Part shown: one piece after another, positions 27,655 through 35,530 of the stretch
Position numbering within the stretch: the first letter of the stretch is position 1
Layout of the letters: each line of letters begins with the position of its first letter
Source: an uncultured Lachnospiraceae bacterium
GTDB lineage: Bacteria > Bacillota > Clostridia > Lachnospirales > Lachnospiraceae
DNA length: 54,133 nucleotides
NCBI GenBank assembly: GCA_945609985.1
Contig: CALYZQ010000004.1
Span: forward strand, 1-54,133
Direction of reading: 5' to 3'
Notes under the pieces: model-generated
The model's input: only the letters and a program-made list of their open reading frames with translations
What the model was told of the DNA's origin: nothing
Databases searched by the model: none
Translations under genes and position numbers: made by a program

Positions 27655-27684
27655 TTGACAATATAAAGTGTTATGTGCTATTAT
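27655..27684 (+). promoter_or_regulatory. Sigma-A promoter of the HTH/BECR-like gene
   Basis: A perfect TTGACA at 27655-27660, an 18-bp spacer and TATTAT at 27679-27684. A small dyad ACGCATTGCGT (27694-27704) lies at the expected transcript start and could be an operator for the encoded HTH protein. Confidence 0.65.
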
Positions 27685-27733
27685 CATGAAAACACGCATT
27701 GCGTTGTTGCGAGTGATAAAAGGAGGTATGCAC

Positions 27734-28408
27734 ATGGCAGAACAGATGACTGAACTAGAAATGCAACAAATGGAGCTTCATACTTTAAGGGAAGAATTAG
27801 GATTGAACCGTAAAGATTTTGCGCTAGAATATGGTATACCACTCCGGTCAATAGAAGATTGGGAACATGGAAAGAGGAAGATGCCTCCTTACTTACTGCG
27901 GCTTCTTACATATAAAGTGAAACTGGATGCACTTAGTAAGAAAGCAGTAGAATATACGAGTGCAGATGTATCACAAAATGTAAATGTGGTTCGTGATGCG
28001 GAAGGTAAAAAGGTGGTGCTTATTAACGATATCCGTTTTAAATCACGTCGAACTATTGATTGGAATGCGATTGAAAAATATCTAAAAGAGTATATTGGTA
28101 GTTGTTTTGCTATAGTGGAATCGGCAGAAAAAATATTTATTGGAACGGAGTTTCCGGATGAGTTTACACGTTCGAATGATACGATTAGACTGAAAGGTGC
28201 AAACGAAAAAGCAAAGGCAAAAGCAAAACATGGGTGGTATCGTTATGATACAAGGTTTGGAATTCCGGTCTATGATGAGAGCGGTGAACTGCTTAGGTAT
28301 AACATTTTTTCAACGCGTATGTTGGTAAGATGCGACGCTGATGGCAAATTATATTTATACGATTTTGTAAGAACAAAAAAAGAAACGAGCAGCCCGCTTG
28401 AGCAATAG
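27734..28408 (+). CDS. HTH protein with C-terminal polyvalent-protein (BECR-nuclease-like) domain
   Basis: A 225-residue protein in two parts. Residues 1-65 form a helix-turn-helix of the XRE/Cro type (LREELGLNRKDFALEYGIPLRSIEDWEHGKRKMP). Residues of about 95-225 resemble the C-terminal domain found in large polyvalent proteins of phages and conjugative elements: IGTEFPDEFTRSNDTIRLKG, GWYRYDTRFGIPVYDESG, RYNIFSTRMLVR, and a final LYLYDFVRTKKETSSPLE. From memory I place this in the Barnase-EndoU-ColicinE5/D-RelE-like group; between the KAKAKAK segment and GWYRY it looks some 25 residues shorter than the homologues I recall. The ATG at 27734 has AAAGGAGG 7 bases upstream. It stands alone with its own promoter between rlmH and an XRE regulator. 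Function unknown; a self-regulating toxin-like or anti-element factor is possible. Confidence 0.8.
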   Translation: MAEQMTELEMQQMELHTLREELGLNRKDFALEYGIPLRSIEDWEHGKRKMPPYLLRLLTYKVKLDALSKKAVEYTSADVSQNVNVVRDAEGKKVVLINDIRFKSRRTIDWNAIEKYLKEYIGSCFAIVESAEKIFIGTEFPDEFTRSNDTIRLKGANEKAKAKAKHGWYRYDTRFGIPVYDESGELLRYNIFSTRMLVRCDADGKLYLYDFVRTKKETSSPLEQ

Positions 28409-28601
28409 ATGCTGTACGGTAGTAAACTTCGTTTCTTGGTTCACATGATAGCATGCTTTTATTTTTTTGTCAAATATAATATAGGTATACTAAAAGAAAT
28501 TTAGAGTAGCACTATGTTACCTTTTTGCAACTGTGCGGTTAGTGCTATAACCGGATTTTTGTGTTATAACATAACTATCAAGAGGAAAGAGGTGTAATTA
28601 T
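28409..28601. other. Intergenic region with inverted repeats
   Basis: AAGAAACGA (28380-28388, inside the end of the preceding gene) is inverted as TCGTTTCTT at 28429-28437. TAGCACTA (28507-28514) is inverted as TAGTGCTA (28540-28547). TATAAC (28546-28551) is inverted as GTTATA (28563-28568), which is part of GTTAT-AAC-ATAAC (28563-28575), 26 bases before the next gene. The last dyads are candidate operators of the XRE regulator; none has a clear terminator tail. Confidence 0.4.
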
Positions 28602-29225
28602 ATGTGTAGTAAGTATAATTTAAAAAAGTTTTGTAATGTCATTATGAAGCTTCGTAAAGAAAAAGGTTGGACGCAATCGATACTTGCAGAGAAAATTGTT
28701 GTGTCACCACAATCAATTTCAAAATGGGAGTGTGGTATAGGATACCCGGATGTTACATTATTTCCTATAATTGCAGAAATTTTTGCTGTGCCAATTGGAG
28801 TATTGTTTGGAGAAGATTTTGAATCAACAGAGGAGCAGGTAAATGGCTGGAACGAAATAAGATTTGGATGCAGTAGCAATATCAAGGTGTTGCTTGGTAA
28901 TGTATGTCGGGTTGAATTTATTGAAGAAGCAGAAAAAGTCGGGATTGTGAAAGTAATGGGAGATATCGTATTCAGACAATATTTTTCTGTAGAAGAGAAT
29001 AGTGATACATTGCTCATACATATTAAAAATCCAAATGGCTCCGAGATTCATTGGAATGAATATGACAGATATGGGTTTGATGATGAGAATGTAGTACAAG
29101 TATTTACTGGATGTGCAAAAGACGCTATAAACCTTGAAGTAATAAATTTTCTGGATTTAGCAGTGGATAGCAGGGAAAATGAGAAAGGAAATTACGAAGT
29201 AAAATGCTACAGCATGGATATGTAA
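28602..29225 (+). CDS. XRE-family transcriptional regulator
   Basis: A 207-residue regulator. The N-terminal HTH_3 domain (about 8-62) is clear: MKLRKEKGWTQSILAEKI, VSPQSISKWECGIGYPD and IAEIFAVPIGVLFGE. The remaining 140 residues are rich in beta-strands and acidic residues (SVEENSDTLLIHIKNPNG and following), a possible ligand or effector domain without a recognised family, reminiscent of the beta-helical regions fused to some XRE regulators. An AGAGG site lies about 10 bases before ATG. A strong terminator follows. The target genes are unknown. Confidence 0.85.
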   Translation: MCSKYNLKKFCNVIMKLRKEKGWTQSILAEKIVVSPQSISKWECGIGYPDVTLFPIIAEIFAVPIGVLFGEDFESTEEQVNGWNEIRFGCSSNIKVLLGNVCRVEFIEEAEKVGIVKVMGDIVFRQYFSVEENSDTLLIHIKNPNGSEIHWNEYDRYGFDDENVVQVFTGCAKDAINLEVINFLDLAVDSRENEKGNYEVKCYSMDM

Positions 29226-29250
29226 GCAGTTCGACAACTTGAATGTATAG

Positions 29251-29276
29251 AAAACCTCAGACAACTGAGGTTTTTT
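29251..29276 (+). terminator. Strong intrinsic terminator
   Basis: A perfect 10-bp stem AAAACCTCAG / CTGAGGTTTT with loop ACAA, followed by further T residues. Confidence 0.9.
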
Positions 29277-29323
29277 CTGTACCCTATTTATGATACGGGG
29301 TAAAACAGAGGTATAAGAAAAAA

Positions 29324-29352
29324 TTGAACTTTTAAGGTAAAAGTTGTATACT
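29324..29352 (+). promoter_or_regulatory. Sigma-A promoter of gpmI
   Basis: TTGAAC at 29324-29329, a 17-bp spacer and TATACT at 29347-29352, about 70 bases before gpmI. Confidence 0.7.
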
Positions 29353-29421
29353 GAATGAAGAATTGTATTGATAAATAATTAAAAATTTGAGAAAAGTATT
29401 TTGTGACAGGAGGAAATGAAA

Positions 29422-30990
29422 ATGAACAAAAAAGTGTTACTGGTTGTAATGGATGGTATCGGATTTAGTAAGACAGGAATAGGTGATGCTGTAGCTAAGG
29501 CCAATACTCCTGTCCTTGATAAATTACTTGCAGAATGTCCGAATACAAGGTTGAATGCCCATGGTGTTGCAGTAGGGCTTCCATCAGATGATGATATGGG
29601 TAACAGTGAGGTAGGTCATAATGCACTTGGCTGTGGTCAGATTTATTCACAGGGTGCAAAGCTTGTAAATGAGTCCATTGAAAGCGGTAAGATGTTTGCT
29701 TCAACTGCATGGATGGAAGTAATTGATAATTGTAAGGAGAACAATTCCACCTTGCATTTTATAGGTTTACTTTCTGACGGTAATGTTCACTCTAACATAT
29801 CACATCTGATTGTCATGCTGAAGGAAGCTAAGAATGCAGGTGTTAAAAAGGCGCGTATTCATGCACTTTTGGATGGACGTGACGTTCCTGCCACAAGTGC
29901 GCAGATATATATTGAACAGCTTGAAACTGTTTTGAACGAATTAGATGATGAGAGTTTTGATGCGAAGATTGCAAGCGGTGGCGGTCGTATGAACATAACC
30001 ATGGACCGTTACGAGGCTGATTGGGACATGGTGAAACGTGGATGGGATACTCATGTGCTCGGAATCGGACGTCAATTTGACAGTGCTATAACTGCTATTG
30101 AGACCTATCGTAACGAATTGAATGTTATTGATCAGGATTTGCCTGCCTTCGTTATTGCTAAGGATGGTGAGCCGGTAGGAAAGATTGTGGATAAGGATAG
30201 TGTAATCCTTTTTAACTTCCGAGGTGACCGTGCCTTAGAGCTTTCCATGGCATTTGATTATGATGATTTTATGGCTTTTGACCGTGGTGCGCGTCCGGAT
30301 GTGGTATATGCAGGTATGTTACAATATGACGGAGACTTAAATCTCCCTAAGAGATATCTTGTAAATCCTCCGGATATTAAGAATACCCTTTCTGAGCTTC
30401 TTGTAAACAATAAGCTTAATCAGTATGCGGTATCAGAGACCCAGAAGTATGGTCATGTGACCTATTTCTGGAATGGTAATAAGAGTGAGAAGTTCAGCGA
30501 GGAATTAGAGACTTTTATGGAGATTCCTTCCGATAAGGTGGCCTTCGATGAGCGCCCTTGGATGAAATCCGCAGAGATTACAGATGATTTGATTGAGGCG
30601 ATTCAGTCAGAGAAATATGATTTTATCCGTTGCAATTTCCCCAATGGTGATATGGTTGGTCATACCGGAAATATGGATGCCGTGATTACCTCCGTGGAGG
30701 CTGTGGACCTTGCATTGGCAAGGCTTCTAAAGGTAGTGGACGAATACAATATTACGCTTCTTGTCACTGCAGACCATGGAAATGCAGACGAGATGTATGA
30801 AAAGAATAAAAAGGGTGAATTGCAGGTTCGTACAGCGCATTCTTTAAATCAGGTTCCCTTTATCATTTATGATAAAAATACAAATTATACAATTAAAGAT
30901 GGTAATTTTGGTCTTGCGAATGTAGCACCCACTGTTGCGTCCATCTTTGGTTTGGAAGCACCTGATTGCTGGGAAGAATCCATGATTTAA
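29422..30990 (+). CDS. gpmI: 2,3-bisphosphoglycerate-independent phosphoglycerate mutase
   Basis: A 522-residue manganese enzyme of the alkaline-phosphatase superfamily that interconverts 3- and 2-phosphoglycerate in glycolysis. The N-terminal metal ligand lies in LLVVMDGIG, the phosphorylated serine in MGNSEVGHNALG (about 59-70), the mutase-domain motif is HALLDGRDVPATSA and the C-terminal metal site includes NGDMVGHTGN and VTADHGNADEM. Two ATG codons lie 6 bases apart; the second (29422) has the better distance to AGGAGG. It has its own promoter, and a Nudix gene follows after 21 bases. Confidence 0.97.
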   Translation: MNKKVLLVVMDGIGFSKTGIGDAVAKANTPVLDKLLAECPNTRLNAHGVAVGLPSDDDMGNSEVGHNALGCGQIYSQGAKLVNESIESGKMFASTAWMEVIDNCKENNSTLHFIGLLSDGNVHSNISHLIVMLKEAKNAGVKKARIHALLDGRDVPATSAQIYIEQLETVLNELDDESFDAKIASGGGRMNITMDRYEADWDMVKRGWDTHVLGIGRQFDSAITAIETYRNELNVIDQDLPAFVIAKDGEPVGKIVDKDSVILFNFRGDRALELSMAFDYDDFMAFDRGARPDVVYAGMLQYDGDLNLPKRYLVNPPDIKNTLSELLVNNKLNQYAVSETQKYGHVTYFWNGNKSEKFSEELETFMEIPSDKVAFDERPWMKSAEITDDLIEAIQSEKYDFIRCNFPNGDMVGHTGNMDAVITSVEAVDLALARLLKVVDEYNITLLVTADHGNADEMYEKNKKGELQVRTAHSLNQVPFIIYDKNTNYTIKDGNFGLANVAPTVASIFGLEAPDCWEESMI

Positions 30991-31011
30991 GTATATTTAG
31001 GAGTCTGTGAC

Positions 31012-31512
31012 GTGAGTAGTATGGATAGTGTAAAACACAATTGCACAACCTTATGCTATATAGAAAAAGAAGATAGTTACCTGATGTTGCATCGTGTGAA
31101 AAAGGTGAATGACATCAACAAGGACAAATGGGTCGGCGTGGGCGGACATTTTGAAGAGGGAGAATCTCCGGAGGAATGCCTGCTCCGTGAAGTGTATGAA
31201 GAAACAGGACTTACCTTAAGAAACTTTCGTCTTCGCGGTATCGTTACCTTTTCTACGGATGTCTATCCTACAGAGTATATGTTTTTGTATACCGCGGATT
31301 CCTATGAAGGTGAAATGATAGAGTGCAATGAGGGTAATCTGGAGTGGGTTAAAAAGTCTGATGTTTATAACCTTCCAATCTGGGAGGGCGACAAGTTATT
31401 CTTCCGCCTTTTGGAGGAAGAAGTACCTGTGTTTTCTTTGAAGTTGAGATATGAGGGTGATAAGTTGGTTGAGGCAGTACTGGATGGGAAGGATATTGGC
31501 GGGAGAGTATAA
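31012..31512 (+). CDS. Nudix hydrolase (MutT-like)
   Basis: A 166-residue Nudix protein. The Nudix box reads GGHFEEGESPEECLLREVYEETGL at about 43-66 and keeps all catalytic glutamates (GX5EX7REUXEEXGU). The remainder, including IVTFSTDVYPTEYMFLYTA and GNLEWVKKSDVYNLPIWEGD, fits the 8-oxo-dGTP diphosphatase-like subgroup. The likely start is GTG at 31012, 8 bases after GGAG; an ATG three codons in is too far. It follows gpmI and touches the next gene, whose ATG starts at the base after this stop codon. Substrate is inferred only. Confidence 0.9.
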   Translation: MSSMDSVKHNCTTLCYIEKEDSYLMLHRVKKVNDINKDKWVGVGGHFEEGESPEECLLREVYEETGLTLRNFRLRGIVTFSTDVYPTEYMFLYTADSYEGEMIECNEGNLEWVKKSDVYNLPIWEGDKLFFRLLEEEVPVFSLKLRYEGDKLVEAVLDGKDIGGRV

Positions 31513-32508
31513 ATGAAACAGATTGATGTTCAAATTAATCCTTATTTGGAATTGATGAACAGTATTTTGTTGACAAGTAAATATAATGAAATGACCAAAG
31601 CACATATTGGTTATGGATTAATGACTGAGGAAATCAATGAGTATACTAAGGCGATAAAGAATTTTTTTGAAAAATATAGTGACCATCCCATTTATCAGTA
31701 TATTGAAGAAATGATACCAAATGGTTTTACCTTCAGTCGCCCCGTAGAAGTTGCGTTATCCTTAGGGAATAGCAAGGATTTTAAAAGAAAATATATGCCC
31801 TCAGAAATGTGCCTAAAGTATTGCGGTGGCCTGGATAAGGTGGATGACTTACTTGAGCAGTTAAAAGCTTTTGAAAAAGAGACAGGTTACTTTGCTTTTT
31901 TTGAAAAGCAAAAATGTTTTTACGCACCTTATTTGGAGAAAGCAATAAACATGATTCAAAAGTTACCGTATATATCTATTTTAGAGCAGGAGTTTGGTAA
32001 AGAACAGGGTGATTATTGTTATGTGATTTCCTCTTTGATGAAGGGAAATTACGGTGTATCTTTTAAGAATCAATCTTTTGGAAAAACAGATATGTATTCC
32101 GTATTTTCAACGGAAGGTTACAGTATTTCGGAGGCCATCTTGTTTCATGAATATTCGCATCCGTTCATCAATCCTATGACAGAAAAGTATAGTGATTTGG
32201 TTAATCATTATCAGGATGCCTATGAGTATTTAAAACCCTACAGGAAAGAAGGATTTATAAGCGGTTACGTTGATTTTGAGGAATGCGTAAATGAGCACCT
32301 TGTGAGAGCAATGGTGATTCAATTGCTTAAGAAAAACGGTCTGTTTGAGGAAGCAGAGCAGATGATGAATTATGATATGGAGCTGGGATACAGATATCTG
32401 CCAATGATTCTTGAACAATATGAAAATTATGATAAGCATCGCGATGTATATCATGATTTCGAGGCATTTTATCCCACTTTGATTCAGGTGTTTTCTCAAC
32501 CGGTTTAA
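31513..32508 (+). CDS. Putative zincin metallopeptidase (DUF4932-like)
   Basis: A 331-residue soluble protein without signal peptide. Its most telling feature is HEYSHPFINP at about residues 216-225, an HExxH zinc motif, followed some 40 residues later by EECVNEHLVRA, which could supply the glutamate third ligand. The pattern resembles the DUF4932 family, whose members carry the same HExxH-xxFxNP arrangement. The helical N-terminal part (about 1-200) has no recognised motif. The ATG is placed directly after the Nudix stop, with GGGAG 8 bases upstream, so the two are translationally linked. A peptidase activity is inferred from the motif, not demonstrated. Confidence 0.75.
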   Translation: MKQIDVQINPYLELMNSILLTSKYNEMTKAHIGYGLMTEEINEYTKAIKNFFEKYSDHPIYQYIEEMIPNGFTFSRPVEVALSLGNSKDFKRKYMPSEMCLKYCGGLDKVDDLLEQLKAFEKETGYFAFFEKQKCFYAPYLEKAINMIQKLPYISILEQEFGKEQGDYCYVISSLMKGNYGVSFKNQSFGKTDMYSVFSTEGYSISEAILFHEYSHPFINPMTEKYSDLVNHYQDAYEYLKPYRKEGFISGYVDFEECVNEHLVRAMVIQLLKKNGLFEEAEQMMNYDMELGYRYLPMILEQYENYDKHRDVYHDFEAFYPTLIQVFSQPV

Positions 32509-32521
32509 GGAGGAATAAATC

Positions 32522-32980
32522 ATGGACAATAACAGAAAAGTTTCGGCAAGCTGTGTCGTTAAAAGAGATAACAGAGTATTAATGGTTAAGCATACCTACG
32601 GAGCAGCTAATGGTAAATACCTGATACCCGGAGGCTTTTGTGAAGAAGGTGAGCTTCCCCAGAAATCTGCTGAGAGAGAAGTGATGGAAGAGACCGGTGT
32701 TGCCGTAGTAGCCAGCGATTTACTCGCAGTGAGATTTACCAAGCAGGAGGTTTGGTGTATTTTTCGCGGAGAATATGTAAAAGGCGAACCGGCTTCTGAT
32801 AATGATGAAAACGAAGATGCGCTGTTTATGTCAATAGAAGAGGCATTAAGCTCCGAGACTGTAGTAGCCACAACCAGGGAGATATTAAAGTCTGTTTTGA
32901 GAGCAGATAAGCAGACCCTTCAAAAAAGCAGTTTTGTGAATGAAAAGTTTGATGCGGATACCTGGCAGTTGTTTCTGTGA
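32522..32980 (+). CDS. Nudix hydrolase
   Basis: A 152-residue Nudix protein with the box GGFCEEGELPQKSAEREVMEETGV (about 38-61) intact. The start has a strong AAGGAGG site. It is not a copy of the Nudix gene 1 kb upstream: similarity is confined to the Nudix box. The short C-terminal extension (about 115-152) is unusual. It lies 13 bases after the zincin-like gene. Substrate unknown. Confidence 0.9.
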   Translation: MDNNRKVSASCVVKRDNRVLMVKHTYGAANGKYLIPGGFCEEGELPQKSAEREVMEETGVAVVASDLLAVRFTKQEVWCIFRGEYVKGEPASDNDENEDALFMSIEEALSSETVVATTREILKSVLRADKQTLQKSSFVNEKFDADTWQLFL

Positions 32981-33034
32981 TATTGTTCCAGGGTAAAGTC
33001 ATGCAAGTAGGTTTAAGTTATAAGGTATAATTTT

Positions 33035-33808
33035 ATGGAAGAAGGATTTTTAAAGAGTAATCTATATCTGAATAAAGTAAGCCTCTCTAAAGAGATTCCG
33101 GATGGAAATTACTTGAAGAATCTGTCCGTTGTGAAGAATCTGCGTGATATGGACGGAATCCGTTTCAACAAGAATGTAACCTTTCTGGTAGGTGAAAACG
33201 GTGTGGGTAAATCTACGCTGATTGAAGGAATCGCAGTTGCCATGGGCTTTAATCCTGAGGGCGGAACCGTAAATTTCAATTTTGCCACAAGAGCTTCCCA
33301 TTCTGATTTGTACAATTACTTAACAGTCAGCAGAGGTTATAAAAAGCAAAGGGACGGTTTCTTTTTACGGGCAGAAAGCTTTTACAATGTGGCAACTAAT
33401 ATTGAAAAGCTGGATGATGAGGAAGAGGATTCATGGACGCCTCCAATCTTGACAAACTACGGCGGTATATCCCTGCATGAGAAGTCCCACGGAGAAAGCT
33501 TTCTTGCTCTTGTAGAAAACAGGTTTGGCGGTAACAGTTTATACATATTAGATGAGCCGGAGGCAGCTTTATCCCCAATGCGTTTGATGCGTCTTATGTA
33601 TTGCATGCAGGAATTATTAAAGAAAGATTCACAGTTTATTATTTCTACCCATTCTCCAATCCTTATGACATTTCCGGATGCTGAAATATTGGAAATTACC
33701 GAAGATGGCATTTATTCCGTTGATTATAAGGATACTGAGCATTTTATCATTACGAAGCGTTTTATGGATGCACCGGAAAAGATGGTAGAGAGCCTGCTTA
33801 GAGAGTAA
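33035..33808 (+). CDS. AAA/ABC-type ATPase (RecF/SbcC-like P-loop protein)
   Basis: A 257-residue single-cassette ATPase without membrane segments. Walker A is LVGENGVGKSTLIEG (about 50-64), followed by the Q-loop region, a short signature-like SHGESFL (about 151-157), Walker B LYILDEPEAALSP (about 169-181) and the switch histidine STHSPIL (about 205-211). The layout is that of stand-alone AAA_21/AAA_23 ATPases, which often work with nucleases or in toxin/defence settings; none is adjacent. The ribosome binding site is weak (AAGG 9 bases upstream). Role unknown. Confidence 0.85.
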   Translation: MEEGFLKSNLYLNKVSLSKEIPDGNYLKNLSVVKNLRDMDGIRFNKNVTFLVGENGVGKSTLIEGIAVAMGFNPEGGTVNFNFATRASHSDLYNYLTVSRGYKKQRDGFFLRAESFYNVATNIEKLDDEEEDSWTPPILTNYGGISLHEKSHGESFLALVENRFGGNSLYILDEPEAALSPMRLMRLMYCMQELLKKDSQFIISTHSPILMTFPDAEILEITEDGIYSVDYKDTEHFIITKRFMDAPEKMVESLLRE

Positions 33809-33901
33809 ATTTGCGTAAACAGATAAATTCCACTAAGCGTGGATTGCGCGTATTCAAATTGTGTGATAGAAAAGAACCAGTCAAACATTTGGAGGTGCAG
33901 G

Positions 33902-34387
33902 ATGGATAACGACGAATATAAGAAGTGGAAAAAGTTAAACATTGCTTTTTATTCTATAAGTCTTATAATTACAGTATTAGAGATATTCGGATTGCGACTG
34001 ATAGGTATGTCGTGGGGAGAAATGGGTGTTACCATTTTTACATTTGTAACATTGGCAGCTTTTTTTGCAGGCTATTTTGCGCTCTTTGCAAAGCAAAGGA
34101 TACCTTCCATCTATGATGAGAATAAGCTGAATTTCTATACGGACGGATTCTTGCGAATGAATATCCCCGGAGTCAGCTTTAACAACAATAACTGGCTTCC
34201 CATTGTGCGGGCGGTATGCTTTGTGTTGAGTATTTCCATGGTGGTAATACCACTGATACATGGAGGACTGTTTTTGCTTAGAGGTATGATTCCCTATTGG
34301 AATATTTTATCTATGATTATCATTGGAATTGGTTTTATGGTAGGACTTTTTGCACCAATTTATGTGGTTGCCAAAAAGTATGAATGA
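33902..34387 (+). CDS. Small integral membrane protein
   Basis: A 161-residue protein with four hydrophobic segments (about 14-36, 38-61, 99-120 and 126-155) and a short charged N-terminus. The start at 33902 has GGAGG 6 bases upstream; an earlier in-frame ATG does not. I recognise no family motif. It lies 22 bases before endonuclease III and may be cotranscribed with it. Function unknown. Confidence 0.75.
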   Translation: MDNDEYKKWKKLNIAFYSISLIITVLEIFGLRLIGMSWGEMGVTIFTFVTLAAFFAGYFALFAKQRIPSIYDENKLNFYTDGFLRMNIPGVSFNNNNWLPIVRAVCFVLSISMVVIPLIHGGLFLLRGMIPYWNILSMIIIGIGFMVGLFAPIYVVAKKYE

Positions 34388-34408
34388 AATTAGAAAGTTA
34401 GGATTGTT

Positions 34409-35044
34409 ATGACAAAGAAGCAACGTGCATTACAGATTATAGAACGTTTAAAAGAGGAGTATCCGGATTCCGGCTGTTCCCTTACTTATGATGAGGCGTG
34501 GAAACTGCTTGTCAGCGTACGACTTGCAGCACAATGTACGGACGCAAGAGTTAATATTGTGGTGGAAAAGTTGTATGAGAAATTCCCGGATGTGAATGCT
34601 TTGGCAGAAGCACCTGTGGAGGAAATAGAGCGGATTGTGCACCCTTGCGGACTTGGTAAGAGCAAAGCAAGGGATATCAGTGCCTGCATGAAAATCATAC
34701 GTGATGAATATCAGGGCATGGTGCCGGATGATTTTGATACCCTGTTAAAACTTCCCGGCGTGGGAAGGAAAAGTGCTAATCTGATTATGGGTGATGTATT
34801 TGGGAAGCCTGCAATTGTTACCGATACCCATTGTATTCGACTGACCAATCGCATGGGACTTGTGGATGGCATTAAGGAGCCGGGAAAGGTGGAAAAGGAG
34901 CTGTGGAAAATCATACCTCCTGAGGAAGGCAATGACTTTTGCCATCGTCTGGTCGACCATGGCAGAGAAATTTGTACGGCACGCACAAAACCTTATTGTG
35001 ACAAATGTTGCCTGCAGGATATTTGCAAGAAGGTGGGAGTATAG
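34409..35044 (+). CDS. nth: Endonuclease III
   Basis: A 211-residue DNA glycosylase/AP lyase that removes oxidised pyrimidines. The helix-hairpin-helix LPGVGRKSANLIMG (about 114-127) contains the catalytic lysine, and VTDTHCIRLTNRMG (about 136-149) the catalytic aspartate. The C-terminal iron-sulfur loop is C-TARTKPY-C-DK-C-CLQDI-C. The first cysteine spacing is 7 residues, while Escherichia coli Nth has 6. Length is standard. It precedes an acetyltransferase by 5 bases. Confidence 0.95.
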   Translation: MTKKQRALQIIERLKEEYPDSGCSLTYDEAWKLLVSVRLAAQCTDARVNIVVEKLYEKFPDVNALAEAPVEEIERIVHPCGLGKSKARDISACMKIIRDEYQGMVPDDFDTLLKLPGVGRKSANLIMGDVFGKPAIVTDTHCIRLTNRMGLVDGIKEPGKVEKELWKIIPPEEGNDFCHRLVDHGREICTARTKPYCDKCCLQDICKKVGV

Positions 35045-35049
35045 TTACT

Positions 35050-35475
35050 ATGAAAACGCTGGAAACAGAAAGATTGATATTACGTGATTGGACACTTGAG
35101 GATATTGGATGCGATGTGTATGATGAGAATATGATTCGTTATTTAGTATCTGTTCAAAATAATTATGCTGTTGTTTTAAAGGAAAATGGATTGGTTATTG
35201 GAACAATAGGAATAAACGAAGATTCAGATAATAATCCGGAGGCGAGAAATGTAGGAGTCAGTTTACTTGAACAATATCGTAACAAGGGGTTTATGTCCGA
35301 GGCTTTAAAGTGTGTTATTCAAAATGTAAGTGATGTAACAAAAAAGTTGTCTTGGAGCTGCTCGTTAGACGACAAACGGAGTCAGCATATTGCTGAAAAA
35401 ATGGGGTTTCGTTATGTAAAAACTCTATATGTTTCTGATGAGCCGTTTGCATACTATTATATACTAGAATTATAA
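35050..35475 (+). CDS. GNAT acetyltransferase, RimJ/RimL-like, short
   Basis: A 141-residue GNAT protein. It starts like RimJ/RimL-type N-acetyltransferases (METERLILRDW-type: LETERLILRDWTLEDI), and has the acetyl-CoA region YRNKGFMSEALKCV (about 77-90) and the C-terminal AEKMGFRYVKTLYV. Compared with a normal member of about 170-180 residues, some 20-30 residues are missing between RDWTLEDI and NNYAVVLKENG, a region that helps to form the substrate side of the fold. The ATG at 35050 has GGGAG 12 bases upstream. It may be functional, but the shortened N-terminal half is worth checking. Substrate unknown. Confidence 0.8.
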   Translation: MKTLETERLILRDWTLEDIGCDVYDENMIRYLVSVQNNYAVVLKENGLVIGTIGINEDSDNNPEARNVGVSLLEQYRNKGFMSEALKCVIQNVSDVTKKLSWSCSLDDKRSQHIAEKMGFRYVKTLYVSDEPFAYYYILEL

Positions 35476-35530
35476 GCACTAATAAATGAAAAGAGTGTTA
35501 AAATACAGCCTATATAGAGTTTTTACTTGA

